The translations under genes and the position numbers were made by a program. The notes beneath the pieces are model-generated. The model saw only the letters and a program-made list of their open reading frames with translations. It was not told the origin of the DNA and ran no database searches. Below are positions 15,731 through 23,519 of a stretch of DNA of 35,806 bases, in pieces. Positions within the stretch are counted from its first letter, which is position 1, and the number at the start of each line of letters is the position of its first letter. Location: contig JAKLKA010000071.1 of the NCBI GenBank assembly GCA_023150915.1, positions 1-35,806 of the forward strand, in the 5' to 3' direction. This DNA is from Polyangiaceae bacterium. GTDB lineage: Bacteria > Myxococcota_A > Polyangia > Polyangiales > Polyangiaceae.

Positions 15731-16219
15731 ATGACGCCAGATCCGACCACCGAGGGGCCGAGCATCGACGTCCTCCATCAGCAAGCCGGCAACGTCGTGG
15801 CGTTGATCGACAAGCGCGTGGTGGTGTTCGCGCGCACGCAAGCGCTGACTCTGGCGGCGTTGGAGGCCGCCGAGCTGGCGGTGCGGCTGGCGGCTTCCAG
15901 CGCCAACCAAGACCGGCCCGGCGGCGCGCTGGCCATCGTCCCGGCCGACGCCGGGCTCAGTCGCAACGAGCTCCTCGACCGACAGCGCCAGCTCATCGCT
16001 GCTGCCCGCACCCGCAAGCACGTGTGGGTTGCCTTCTGCGCCCACGGGACCGGTCCGCAAGTGACGGTGATGCGCGCCGTCATCCGGATGTTCCTGCTCG
16101 GCCAGCGCAACATGAAGATGTTCGACACCCCGGCCGAGGCCGTGCGCTGGTTGGCCGAGCGGGTGCGGCTCGAACCCAATGCGTTCTCGAAGCACGTCGA
16201 CCAGCTGCGAAAAGGGTGA
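15731..16219 (+). CDS. STAS/SpoIIAA-like domain protein
   Basis: The 162-residue soluble protein starts at ATG 15731 (GGAAG 8 nt upstream). It has the alternating strand/helix pattern of SpoIIAA-like proteins common in myxobacteria. VVALIDKRVVVFARTQALT is near the N-terminus, a central HVWVAFCAHGTGPQ strand precedes the helix VMRAVIRMFLLG, and FDTPAEAVRWLAE is the typical end. The match is to fold style rather than a firm family signature. It is flanked by decayed DNA upstream and a lipoprotein gene 116 bp downstream. Confidence 0.65.
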   Translation: MTPDPTTEGPSIDVLHQQAGNVVALIDKRVVVFARTQALTLAALEAAELAVRLAASSANQDRPGGALAIVPADAGLSRNELLDRQRQLIAAARTRKHVWVAFCAHGTGPQVTVMRAVIRMFLLGQRNMKMFDTPAEAVRWLAERVRLEPNAFSKHVDQLRKG

Positions 16220-16323
16220 GCCCCTGGGAGGCGCAACGTGAGGCGGCCGCTCGGCCAGCGCAAGCGCATGCCGCTCGATCCCGAAGCGACGACGGCCTGT
16301 TCCCCCCGTCCGGACGGGCATGG

Positions 16324-16329
16324 TATGCA
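16324..16329 (+). promoter_or_regulatory. Possible -10 box (TATGCA) before the Gly-rich lipoprotein
   Basis: TATGCA ends 6 nt before the ATG at 16336. A weak AAAGG overlaps the spacer, so this is not a clear leaderless case. Confidence 0.25.
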
Positions 16330-16335
16330 AAGGCG

Positions 16336-16860
16336 ATGCCCAGGTACCTGTTCGCGATCGTAACGCTCGTGGCTGGCTGTTCGTCGTCGTCTACGAACGT
16401 CGCTGGCTCGTCCACCGGGGGTGCTGGCTCTGGCGGCGCGTCCACCGGCGGGTCTGCGGGTGCGGCGACTGGCGGTGCCGCCGGCTCCGGTGGCCAGGCG
16501 ACTGGGGGCGGCGGCGCGGGTGGGGCGGGTGGAGCGGGCGGCGCGGGTGGAACGGGCGGCGCGGGTGGAACGGGCGGCGCGGGTGGAACGGGCGGCGCGG
16601 GCGGCGCGGGCGGCTCCGTGACTTGTACCTCTCAAGACACCTGCACCAAGAGCTGCGTCGACGCGCTCGCGGGGTCCGGCGCTGCCGCCGTCGTCAAATG
16701 CGCGAAGTCGCCGACTTGCTGGTGCGATCTGGCGTGCATGTTGTCGGGCTACTGTGGAACCAGCCCCGGATGCTCGCCCAACGCGGACGCGAGCGCTGCG
16801 CTGAAGGAAGTATGCAGCATTCCGAGCTGCTCGTTCGTGCCGAGCGTTGCGTGCCAGTGA
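16336..16860 (+). CDS. Gly-rich-linker lipoprotein with small Cys-rich domain
   Basis: The 174-residue protein starts MPRYLFAIVTLVAGCSSSS (lipobox VAGC). Residues ~25-98 are Gly/Ala/Thr/Ser low complexity, including repeated GGAGGT. The last ~75 residues form a small domain with 11 cysteines (CTSQDTCTKSC, CAKSPTCWCDLAC, CGTSPGC, C..PSC). No family is recognised. The linker plus disulphide-rich head is the design shared by several lipoproteins in this window. Confidence 0.75.
   Translation: MPRYLFAIVTLVAGCSSSSTNVAGSSTGGAGSGGASTGGSAGAATGGAAGSGGQATGGGGAGGAGGAGGAGGTGGAGGTGGAGGTGGAGGAGGSVTCTSQDTCTKSCVDALAGSGAAAVVKCAKSPTCWCDLACMLSGYCGTSPGCSPNADASAALKEVCSIPSCSFVPSVACQ
16540..16593 (+). repeat. Three tandem 18-bp coding repeats in the lipoprotein linker
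   Basis: The unit GGCGCGGGTGGAACGGGC occurs three times exactly (GAGGTG residues) and is followed by related GGCGCGGGC units. It is in frame (18 bp), so copy-number change would alter linker length only. Confidence 0.8.
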
Positions 16861-16869
16861 GCGCGGCGG

Positions 16870-17067
16870 TTGGCAGTCACCGTGCGGCTCGTTCGCGGCG
16901 GGTTGCTCGTGTGCGCCGAGGCGCCTGCGCTCGCGCAGTTCTCGGCGATTGATCTGGAGCTCGTCGCGCCCGACGAGGCGACGCTGACGCTGACGGCCGA
17001 GGTCGTCCAGCCCGCGGACACGCAAGCCTGGTGGGGGCGCACGGTTCGGTCTAGACCAAGCAGATGA
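16870..17067 (+). pseudogene. Possible small PilZ-like fragment
   Basis: In the 242-bp gap before the DUF455 gene, a 65-codon frame from a TTG reads VTVRLVRGGLLVCAEAP, then FSAIDLELVAP and LTLTAEVVQ. This resembles the N-terminal half of a PilZ-type beta barrel, but it stops before a full domain. It could be a remnant or chance coding-like sequence. No ribosome site is evident. Confidence 0.25.
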
Positions 17068-17090
17068 CGCCCGCGCCTCGTCGATTGCGC

Positions 17091-17096
17091 TAGCAT
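17091..17096 (+). promoter_or_regulatory. -10 box TAGCAT, leaderless start of the DUF455 gene
   Basis: TAGCAT, preceded by GC, ends exactly 6 nt before the GTG at 17103. There is no Shine-Dalgarno. It is one of the clearest members of the recurring pattern. Confidence 0.5.
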
Positions 17097-17102
17097 GCCC
17101 CC

Positions 17103-17951
17103 GTGATCCCGACCCCTCGCGTCCCCACCGAAGGCACCATCGAACGCTGGTGCTTCGAGTACATCACCAGCACCGAGCTGGCAGCCAAGTTGTCCCCTCG
17201 TCCGGCCCCCGACTCGGCAGACGAGCGCGCGTGGGAGGTGGGGCCCGAGCCGCTCAGGCTGACGCGACCGGGCCGCCCGCCCGAGCTCTGCATGGTGGCG
17301 GCTGGCGAGTCGACGCGCCTGTGTCGAGACCTGAGCACGGCATCGGCGCGAGGCGCGCTGTTCCATCGCTTCGCGCATCACGAGCTGCAGGCCGCCGAGC
17401 TGTTCGCCTGGGCGCTCTTGGCGTTTGCCGACGCGCCGCGGGCCTTCCGCCAAGGGCTGCTCGCTCTGGTGGCCGAGGAGATCGCCCACCTGCACCTTTA
17501 TCTCGGCTACCTCCGAGAGCAGGGCCTCGCGTTCGGCGCGCACCCGCTGCGAGACTACTTCTGGGAGCGCATGTTGGGGTGCACGACGCCGCAAGCGTTC
17601 GTGGCGCTGCAAGGGTTGGGGCTCGAGGGGGCGAACCTGGATCACTGCCTGCCGCTCGCGCGCCAATTTCGCAAAGCCGGCGACGAGCTGGGGGCCCGCG
17701 TGCTCGAGCGGATCGAAGAGGACGAGATCGGACACGTGGCGTTCGCCAAGCACTGGTTCGAGCAGTTCACGGGAGCCCCCCTCACCTACGCGGCGTGGGG
17801 AGCAGCGCTGCCCGAGCCGGTGACGCCGTCGGTGTTGCACGGGCGGACGCTCAACCGCGAGGCACGGGCGCGCGCGGGGCTCGACGCAGCGTTCCTGGAC
17901 GCGCTGGCCAGAGCCCCGTCGCCGCATCTCCCGCGGACGAAGTCTGCTTGA
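17103..17951 (+). CDS. DUF455 family ferritin-like protein
   Basis: The 282-residue protein matches DUF455 (ferritin-like superfamily): RFAHHELQAAELFAWAL at residues 89-105, VAEEIAHLHLYL at 123-134 and IEEDEIGHVAFAKHWF at 204-219. Candidate diiron ligands are E94, E126 with H129, and E208 with H211, the ExxH pairs of ferritin-like four-helix proteins. Family members are soluble; biochemical function is not established, and some are annotated near tRNA-modifying or rhamnosyltransferase functions. The start is a GTG at 17103 with no Shine-Dalgarno but a TAGCAT box 6 nt upstream. It converges with the lipoprotein operon ending at 18039. Confidence 0.88.
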   Translation: MIPTPRVPTEGTIERWCFEYITSTELAAKLSPRPAPDSADERAWEVGPEPLRLTRPGRPPELCMVAAGESTRLCRDLSTASARGALFHRFAHHELQAAELFAWALLAFADAPRAFRQGLLALVAEEIAHLHLYLGYLREQGLAFGAHPLRDYFWERMLGCTTPQAFVALQGLGLEGANLDHCLPLARQFRKAGDELGARVLERIEEDEIGHVAFAKHWFEQFTGAPLTYAAWGAALPEPVTPSVLHGRTLNREARARAGLDAAFLDALARAPSPHLPRTKSA

Positions 17952-17988
17952 CTCATCCGCTTCGAGCGTGGGCGCTCACGGGCCGAGC

Positions 17989-18082
17989 GGCAGCGCGCGG
18001 GGCCGCCGCGTGGACGGCGAGCGCGCGGGGCGTGGGTGTCATCGCCCAAAGCAGTCGAACCGGGCCAGCGTCACGCTGCTCG
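17989..18082 (-). repeat. Dispersed ~94-bp repeat, copy 2 (3' end of lipoprotein gene and downstream hairpin)
   Basis: This is the partner of 15571-15662. It spans the last 14 codons of the lipoprotein gene and about 50 bp beyond its stop. The downstream part holds the hairpin CGCCG-CGTGGA-CGGCG. The corresponding stem is 6 bp with a TTGG loop in copy 1, so the structure is kept although the loop differs. It may act as a transcription end signal for the minus-strand gene. Confidence 0.7.
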
Positions 18083-19388
18083 TGCCCGACCCCGAGTTGG
18101 CCTGCCAGGCGACCACCGCCGAATTCCCCGAAGGCGCACCGATCACCGAGAGCGGGCCGAAGAAGCCGGGTTCGAACGCGAGCGTGCCGAGGCTCGCACC
18201 GAACGGGTGGAACAGCGACAGCGTCAGGTCCGGCGGGTTACCCGCAGGGTCGTTACCCCAGGCCACCAGCAGGCGATCGCCCAGCGCGGTCGCGTCGAAC
18301 TCCAAGGGGAAGTCGCCCGGCCCTGAAACATCCTGGGGACCGACGAAGTCCCCGGTGGACGCGATGAGGCGCAGCCAGCGGATCGGCGCAACCTCTCCAC
18401 CGCTGGCGACGCGATACACCACGTACGCGCCCTCGGGATGCGGCGCCATGGCGATGTGCATCACCGGCGCGCCGACCACGAGGTCTTCGACCGGCTTCAC
18501 CGAGCCGTCGGGCCCGACTTGCAAGAAGTCGATCCGGATGGGCGGCCCCGGATCCGAGTCCCCGCAGCCCAGGGGTGGGGCGTTCGAGCCGACCGCGACC
18601 GCAACCAGCCAGCCACCGGCGAAAACAACCGCGTCGCCGATGGGGGCGAACCCGGCGCAGCCGAGCGTGCTGGTCGCGACGAGCTGGGTGGCCTGGAAGA
18701 TCTGACCGTAGAGCTGAGTGTCGTCGCGCGTGCCAACCAGGTGAAGGCCGCCCTCGCCTCGCGCCACCAGCTCGGGTGTGGAGCCGGCGGGGGTCGCGGT
18801 CGGGCCGCCGCTGGAGGCGCCCGCCGCCACCTGCGGCGCGAAGCTGGTGAACGCCTTCGGACCGGCCTGGTGCGCCACGAGCAGCGCCAGGCTGTCGCCG
18901 AAACCGGCGCCTGCGCGGAATTTCCCCGAGAGCTGGGGGCTCGAGAAGCTGTCGTGGACCGGCGCGAGCTGTTTACCCTGGGGCCAGGCGGCCCAGGGCG
19001 AGAGCGTGGCGTGCTGGATCGCGTTGAACGCCACCGGCGTCTCGACCGGCTGGCGCACGAACGCGACGCTGACCTGCTGTCCGTCGGCACTGGAGGAGAC
19101 CAGCTGCGGGGCCGAGTCTTGGTCCTTCGCCGGCTTCTGCACCTGGATGCCGTCGCCGACTTGAAACAGGCCCGCGCACTGCACGCCGCCGGCCACGCCA
19201 CCGAAGCCGCCGTCGCTCCCCGCGACACCTCCGAAGCCGCCCGTGCTTCCGCCGAAGCCACCGCCGCCCTGACCTGCAATGCCGCCGGTGCCGGCAGTGC
19301 CACCCGCGTTCGTGCCCAGATCGAGCAAGCGTGACCGCGAGCCGCACGCCGCGGCGCACACTGCGAGCGCGACCGCGGCGGCTCTCAC
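18039..19388 (-). CDS. Large lipoprotein, probable beta-propeller-like, unknown function
   Basis: I choose the GTG at 19388 because it overlaps the upstream stop (GTGA) and yields a signal peptide with a lipobox-type Cys (VALAVCAAACGS). The frame's upstream extension only shadows the neighbouring gene. The 449-residue product has a Gly-rich linker (about 25-65, GGFGG repeats) and then ~380 residues of short repeating beta segments (e.g. VSVAFVRQP, GLHLVGTRDD, MHIAMAPHPEGAYVVYRV, DRLLVAWGND, SAVVAWQAN). This is the pattern of propeller-type myxobacterial lipoproteins. No catalytic motif is seen. It is co-transcribed with the Cys-rich lipoprotein upstream. A decayed copy of its 3' end sits at 15571-15662. 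Confidence 0.8.
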   Translation of the reverse strand: MRAAAVALAVCAAACGSRSRLLDLGTNAGGTAGTGGIAGQGGGGFGGSTGGFGGVAGSDGGFGGVAGGVQCAGLFQVGDGIQVQKPAKDQDSAPQLVSSSADGQQVSVAFVRQPVETPVAFNAIQHATLSPWAAWPQGKQLAPVHDSFSSPQLSGKFRAGAGFGDSLALLVAHQAGPKAFTSFAPQVAAGASSGGPTATPAGSTPELVARGEGGLHLVGTRDDTQLYGQIFQATQLVATSTLGCAGFAPIGDAVVFAGGWLVAVAVGSNAPPLGCGDSDPGPPIRIDFLQVGPDGSVKPVEDLVVGAPVMHIAMAPHPEGAYVVYRVASGGEVAPIRWLRLIASTGDFVGPQDVSGPGDFPLEFDATALGDRLLVAWGNDPAGNPPDLTLSLFHPFGASLGTLAFEPGFFGPLSVIGAPSGNSAVVAWQANSGSGTSSVTLARFDCFGR

Positions 19389-19930
19389 TTCAGCTTGCAG
19401 GTACCGCCCTGGCACACGACGCCCTTGCCGGCACATGGATCTTTGAGGCAGCTCACGGTGGTGCCGGTGCACTTCGGATCCGCCTCGCCCGGTTGCAGCA
19501 CGATGCACTGGCAGGGTGCCGTCGAACAGTAGGACGAGAACAACTTGCAGTCGGCGTCGTAGGTGCACTTCGACGGGCCGCCGTCGGTCTTCCCACCGTC
19601 GGGCTTTCCGCCGTCGGTGCTGCCACCGCCGGTGCCGCCGCCGTCGGTGCCGCCACCGCCCGTGCCCGCGCTTCCGTCCGTGCCTGCGTCTGTGCCCGCC
19701 ATGCCGCCCGAGCCGCCGGTGCTGCCGCCCGAACCGCCGCTGCCGCTCGAACCGCCGCTACCCGCGCCGCCGCCCGTGCCCGCGCTGCCACCGGTGGCGC
19801 CGCCCCCGGTTCCGCCCGTGCTCGCGCCGCCGGTGCCTGCGCCGCCCGTTCCGCCCCCGTCGTCGCCGTCGTCACCACAGGCGTTGAAGCAGAACAGCGC
19901 CAGAACCAGCCCAAGACCTTGGATCCGCAT
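19385..19930 (-). CDS. Gly/Thr-rich-linker lipoprotein with C-terminal Cys-rich domain
   Basis: The 181-residue protein begins MRIQGLGLVLALFCFNACGDD (lipobox FNAC). Residues ~22-118 are a long Gly/Thr/Ser/Ala/Asp linker ending in GGKPDGGKTDGGPS. The last ~62 residues carry ten cysteines (CTYDADCKLFSSYC, CQC, CLKDPC, CQGGTC). The stop overlaps the start of the next lipoprotein gene (GTGA). On the upstream side it is divergent from the sugar ATPase gene across only 47 bp. No family is recognised. Confidence 0.8.
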   Translation of the reverse strand: MRIQGLGLVLALFCFNACGDDGDDGGGTGGAGTGGASTGGTGGGATGGSAGTGGGAGSGGSSGSGGSGGSTGGSGGMAGTDAGTDGSAGTGGGGTDGGGTGGGSTDGGKPDGGKTDGGPSKCTYDADCKLFSSYCSTAPCQCIVLQPGEADPKCTGTTVSCLKDPCAGKGVVCQGGTCKLK

Positions 19931-19936
19931 CGCCCA

Positions 19937-19942
19937 ATCATG
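19937..19942 (-). promoter_or_regulatory. Possible -10 box (CATGAT) for the lipoprotein operon
   Basis: On the minus strand CATGAT ends 6 nt before the ATG at 19930, with no Shine-Dalgarno. It keeps A at position 2 and T at position 6. It shares the 47-bp divergent region with the sugar ATPase promoter. Confidence 0.3.
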
Positions 19943-19965
19943 CCACGACTTCGGGCCGAGTTGGC

Positions 19966-19971
19966 TACTCT
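19966..19971 (+). promoter_or_regulatory. -10 box TACTCT, leaderless start of the sugar ATPase gene
   Basis: TACTCT ends 6 nt before the GTG at 19978, and the spacer GGCGGG could be mistaken for a Shine-Dalgarno but abuts the start. The arrangement matches those at 17091, 24165 and 26076. Confidence 0.5.
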
Positions 19972-19977
19972 GGCGGG

Positions 19978-21456
19978 GTGCTGCTCGAGCTCGCGCACGT
20001 CAGCAAGGCTTTTGGCCCGACCCGGGCGCTCTCGGACGTCTCGTTCGGCGTGCGGGCCGGTGAGGTCCACGTGGTGGCCGGTGGGAACGGCGCGGGCAAG
20101 AGCACGCTGATCAAGATCCTGTCGGGGGCCATCACCGACTATCGAGGCGAGCTTCGGATCGGTGGCGGAACTGTCCGCTTCCACGAGCCGCAGGCGGCGG
20201 TCCGCGCCGGCGTGGCGACTCTCCACCAAGAGCTCTCGCTATTGCCAGCGTTGTCGGTGCTCGACAACCTGCTGCTCGGCGAACGGCGACGGTTGATCAG
20301 CGCGTGGCGGGGCAGCGCCCGTATCGGCGAGTGCCAGGCTCTCTTGCAGCGAGTCGGCCTGAGCATCGATCCGATGCGCCGCGTGGAGACACTGGGGCTC
20401 TCGGAGCGGCAGCTGGTCGAGATTGCGCGCGCCCTGGGGCACGCCGCCCGCGTGCTCGTTCTCGACGAGCCCACCAGCTCCCTCGCAGAGCCCGAAGCCG
20501 AGCGCCTGTTCGATCGGATCGCCGAGCTTCGCTCCCAGGGCAAGGGCGTGGTGTTCATCTCGCACCGGCTGGACGAGATCTTCCGGGTCGCCGATCGCAT
20601 CACCGTGCTGCGCGACGGGCAGGTCGTCTTCTCGGGGCCCGCGTCCGAGCTGGACGAGGGGTCGTTGGTAGAGAAGATGGCGGGCCGGGCCCTCGACGAG
20701 GCAGACGTGCCCAGGCCTCGAGAGCGCGCCCGCGTCACCCTGGCCGTCTCCAAGCTGGGCGTTCGCCCAGGGCTCGCCGACCTCTCCTTCGAGCTGGGCG
20801 AGGGGGAGATCCTGGGCGTCGCGGGTCTGCAAGACTCGGGCGCGAGCGATCTGCTTCGAGCGCTGTGCGGCGCCGCCCCCCACCGCGGTGACGTCACGCT
20901 GGCAGGGCACCCCTTCTCGGCGGCGTCGCCCCGCGCTGCCCTGGCGCGCGGCGTTTGCTTCCTGGCGCGGGACCGCTCCGAGAGCGTGTTCCCCGCTCGC
21001 CCGATCACCGAGAACGTCACGCTCTCGAGCCTGGGTCGGCTCTTTCCGTCCGGCGTGCTCGCCCTCGGCCGCGAGCGTGCGCTGACCGCCAGCGCCACCG
21101 AGCCCATGGCACTGGTCGCGCCATCGCTGGCCGCGCCCGCCGGAGCGCTGTCCGGCGGTAATCAGCAGAAGGTCGCGCTGGCCCGCTGCCTGCTCGCCGA
21201 GCCGAAGCTGCTCTTGCTCGACGATCCGACCCGCGGCATCGACGTCGCGGCCACGGCCGACGTGCACCGCTTGGTGCGAGAGGCCACTGCGCGAGGCACC
21301 AGCGTGCTCTTGGCATCATCGGACTTCGACGAGCTGCTCACCCTGTGCGATCGCATCCTGGTGCTGTTCCGGGGAGAGCAGCGCGCCGTGCTCGGGCGCG
21401 AAGAATTCGACCGGGCACACCTGCTGGCCCTGGCCATGGGGGCAGAGGCCGCGTGA
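19978..21456 (+). CDS. Sugar ABC transporter ATP-binding protein, two ABC domains (RbsA/MglA/XylG type)
   Basis: The 492-residue cytoplasmic protein has two fused ATPase domains. Domain 1 has Walker A GGNGAGKST (residues 35-43), the Q-loop LHQELSL, signature LGLSERQ and Walker B VLVLDEPTSSL. Domain 2 has a degenerate Walker A (GLQDSGASD, no Lys), signature LSGGNQQK (from 391) and Walker B LLLLDDPTRGIDV (from 412). This asymmetric pair is typical of RbsA/MglA/XylG. It powers import through the permease at 21453, whose GTG overlaps its stop (GTGA). A matching binding protein lies at 26102, 3.7 kb after the permease gene. The substrate is probably a monosaccharide; a nucleoside is possible. Confidence 0.95.
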   Translation: MLLELAHVSKAFGPTRALSDVSFGVRAGEVHVVAGGNGAGKSTLIKILSGAITDYRGELRIGGGTVRFHEPQAAVRAGVATLHQELSLLPALSVLDNLLLGERRRLISAWRGSARIGECQALLQRVGLSIDPMRRVETLGLSERQLVEIARALGHAARVLVLDEPTSSLAEPEAERLFDRIAELRSQGKGVVFISHRLDEIFRVADRITVLRDGQVVFSGPASELDEGSLVEKMAGRALDEADVPRPRERARVTLAVSKLGVRPGLADLSFELGEGEILGVAGLQDSGASDLLRALCGAAPHRGDVTLAGHPFSAASPRAALARGVCFLARDRSESVFPARPITENVTLSSLGRLFPSGVLALGRERALTASATEPMALVAPSLAAPAGALSGGNQQKVALARCLLAEPKLLLLDDPTRGIDVAATADVHRLVREATARGTSVLLASSDFDELLTLCDRILVLFRGEQRAVLGREEFDRAHLLALAMGAEAA

Positions 21457-22442
21457 AGGCCCTGGCCTGGCTCCGCACCAGCTCGGGGCGCGCGCTCGTG
21501 CCTCTGGCAGTGGTGATCCTGATCGGCTGCCTCTTCCACCAGAACGGGGCGTTCTTCGAGTGGAGCACCCATCGCGCCCTGCTGCGCGAGATCAGCGTGC
21601 TCGGCATCCTTGCCTGCGGCATGACGCTGGTGATCGTGACCGGCGGCATCGACCTGTCGGTGGGCAGCGTGATGGCCGTAGCCGCCGTGCTGGTCTCGCT
21701 CATGACCATGCCGCTGGGCTGGGGCGGCCTTTCTGCGACTGCGCTGGTGCTCATGGCCGGCACTGCGCTGGGGCTGGCCTCCGGAGCGCTGATCGCCCGC
21801 TTCCGGGTGCAGCCGTTCATCGTGACCCTGGCGATGATGGTGTTCGCGCGGGGCCTGGCCAAGCTGCTCTCGGGCGGGAAGAAGGTCACCAATTACGTCA
21901 CCCTTCCCGACGGCTCGTCGTCCACCGTGGATCTGCCGGCGCTGTTCCGCGCCATCGACAGCAAGGTCCTGGGTGACCACGTCTCGGTGGTCACGCTGAT
22001 CTTCGCCGGCTGCGCGCTGGTCACCTGGGTGGTGCTCGCGCGACTCACGGCGGGGCGCTACTTGTACGCAGTCGGCGGCAGCTACGAGGCGGCTCGCCTC
22101 TCGGGCGTCCCGGTGGGGCGCACCGTGCTCCTCTCTTACGCGCTCTCGGGCGCGTTCGCCGCAATCGCGGGGATCTGCCAGGCGGCACAAGAGACCCACG
22201 GCGACCCCGAGACGGGAGCCGGCTACGAGCTCGACGCCATCGCCATGGTGGTGCTGGGCGGCACGTCGCTGTCGGGTGGGCGAGGGGGCGTGGGGCTGAC
22301 GCTGGTGGGGGCCCTGACCTTGGGAATGCTGCAGAAGATCTTGAGCCTGAACGCCTTCAGCACCGAGGCGCGCTTGATGCTGACCGGCGGCATCCTGGTG
22401 TTCGCGGTGCTGTTCCAGCGGCCGTGGCAGAGCCGCGCGTGA
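21453..22442 (+). CDS. Sugar ABC transporter permease (RbsC type)
   Basis: The 329-residue inner-membrane protein has 8-10 predicted transmembrane helices. Family hallmarks are LGILACGMTLVIVTGGIDLSVGSV (about 40-63), FIVTLAMMVFARGLA, AVGGSYEAARLSGVPV (the conserved cytoplasmic loop that contacts the ATPase) and AMVVLGGTSLSGGRGGV near the C-terminus. The start is GTG 21453, overlapping the ATPase stop. Its gene is followed at once by the convergent lipoprotein gene ending at 22444. It should form the channel for the sugar bound by the 26102 protein. Confidence 0.95.
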   Translation: MKALAWLRTSSGRALVPLAVVILIGCLFHQNGAFFEWSTHRALLREISVLGILACGMTLVIVTGGIDLSVGSVMAVAAVLVSLMTMPLGWGGLSATALVLMAGTALGLASGALIARFRVQPFIVTLAMMVFARGLAKLLSGGKKVTNYVTLPDGSSSTVDLPALFRAIDSKVLGDHVSVVTLIFAGCALVTWVVLARLTAGRYLYAVGGSYEAARLSGVPVGRTVLLSYALSGAFAAIAGICQAAQETHGDPETGAGYELDAIAMVVLGGTSLSGGRGGVGLTLVGALTLGMLQKILSLNAFSTEARLMLTGGILVFAVLFQRPWQSRA

Positions 22443-22443
22443 C

Positions 22444-22941
22444 TCATTGAATGAGCATGGGGCAGACCTTCGAGCAGTGGGTCTGTAGGCACGACGACAT
22501 GTTCACGAAGATCAAGCTGGCGCCCAGACACGCAGGGCATGCCACGGGCACGCAGTTCGTCGCGCTCTGGCCCAGGCAGCTCTCCAGGTAGCACTTGAGT
22601 TGCTGCGCGCAGGTCGCGTTCGCCAGGCAAGCGTCGGTCTGGGTGCAGCAACTCTGCCGCCCGCAGGTATCACAGGCAGAGTCGCCGGTGGTCACCAACG
22701 GGTCGTTGCAGGTCTTGCCGAAGAGCTCGCTGGTGCACTGGTTCACGGGCGCGTCTGGGCCCGCGTCGGTCGAACCGCCCGAGCCGCCGCCCCCGCCGCT
22801 GCCCCCGCCGCCGCCGACGGCGGCATCCGAGCCCGCGTCGCTCCCGCCGGTCTCACCGTCGCTCGAGAATTCGTTTCCGCCGCAGGCCGTCGCGCCGCAC
22901 GCGACGACGCACAGCCCGACCCACCAAGCCAAGCTACCCAT
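22444..22941 (-). CDS. Cys-rich lipoprotein
   Basis: The 165-residue protein starts MGSLAWWVGLCVVACGATACGG (lipobox ATAC likely). A Gly/Ser/Asp linker spans ~25-65. The C-terminal ~100 residues contain about 14 cysteines with the spacing C-x2-C-x4-CC-x5-C-x5-C also found at 13739-14284, so the two share a domain. Function is unknown. It converges with the permease gene, with 1 bp between the stop codons. Confidence 0.8.
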   Translation of the reverse strand: MGSLAWWVGLCVVACGATACGGNEFSSDGETGGSDAGSDAAVGGGGGSGGGGGSGGSTDAGPDAPVNQCTSELFGKTCNDPLVTTGDSACDTCGRQSCCTQTDACLANATCAQQLKCYLESCLGQSATNCVPVACPACLGASLIFVNMSSCLQTHCSKVCPMLIQ

Positions 22942-22983
22942 CGCCCGGCATTGTTCGCCGAAGTCGCGCCTTCCGCAAGCGAG

Positions 22984-23487
22984 CTACTCTGCTTCGGGCT
23001 CGCCGTCCCAGTAGTCCAGGCTCTCACCCTGGCGCGAAATCCAGCGGTGGACGGGCTTCTCGAACGCCCCGGCCGTGCCCGCAACCTTGTTCGAGTCGGG
23101 ATAGGCGACCACGTCGACCTTCTGCACGGACGCCGACACGCACAGGTAGACCAGCGGCTCGGCGCCGTCGTTGATCATCTGGTGGGGGTGCTCGGGCCCG
23201 GCCGGAAACGCGAGCCAGTCACCGGCGCGCACCGCCACGCGCGACTCGCCGATGCGCGCCGTGCCCGATCCGGACAGCACGTAGACCGCCTCTTCGGTCG
23301 CGCAGTGGTAGTGAAACGGGAACGACACCGCTCCGGGCGGCACCTCGGTCAAGTTCGCACCGATCAGCTGCCCGCCAGCCGCCGCGCCCAGCCGGCGCAG
23401 CTGCATGCGGTGCCGACCCTTTTCCATGTTCATGACGGAGACTTCGTCGCGATGCACGACGTTCGGGTGGCGGCGCTCTTCACTCAT
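22984..23487 (-). CDS. Cupin-domain protein
   Basis: The 167-residue protein starts at ATG 23487 (MSEERRHPNV). It has a single cupin barrel: PFHYHCATEEAVYVLSGSGTARIG is motif 1, with metal-ligand His-x-His and Glu. GDWLAFPAGPEHPHQMIND is motif 2, with the later His. Metal binding is therefore likely. Such stand-alone cupins include sugar isomerases, dioxygenases and sensory proteins, and the substrate cannot be deduced. It lies 32 bp downstream of the lipoprotein gene at 23520, probably in one transcript, and 42 bp upstream of another minus-strand gene. Confidence 0.88.
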   Translation of the reverse strand: MSEERRHPNVVHRDEVSVMNMEKGRHRMQLRRLGAAAGGQLIGANLTEVPPGAVSFPFHYHCATEEAVYVLSGSGTARIGESRVAVRAGDWLAFPAGPEHPHQMINDGAEPLVYLCVSASVQKVDVVAYPDSNKVAGTAGAFEKPVHRWISRQGESLDYWDGEPEAE

Positions 23488-23519
23488 GGGCCGAGGTGTG
23501 GGGGCACGCCGGCCGGACG

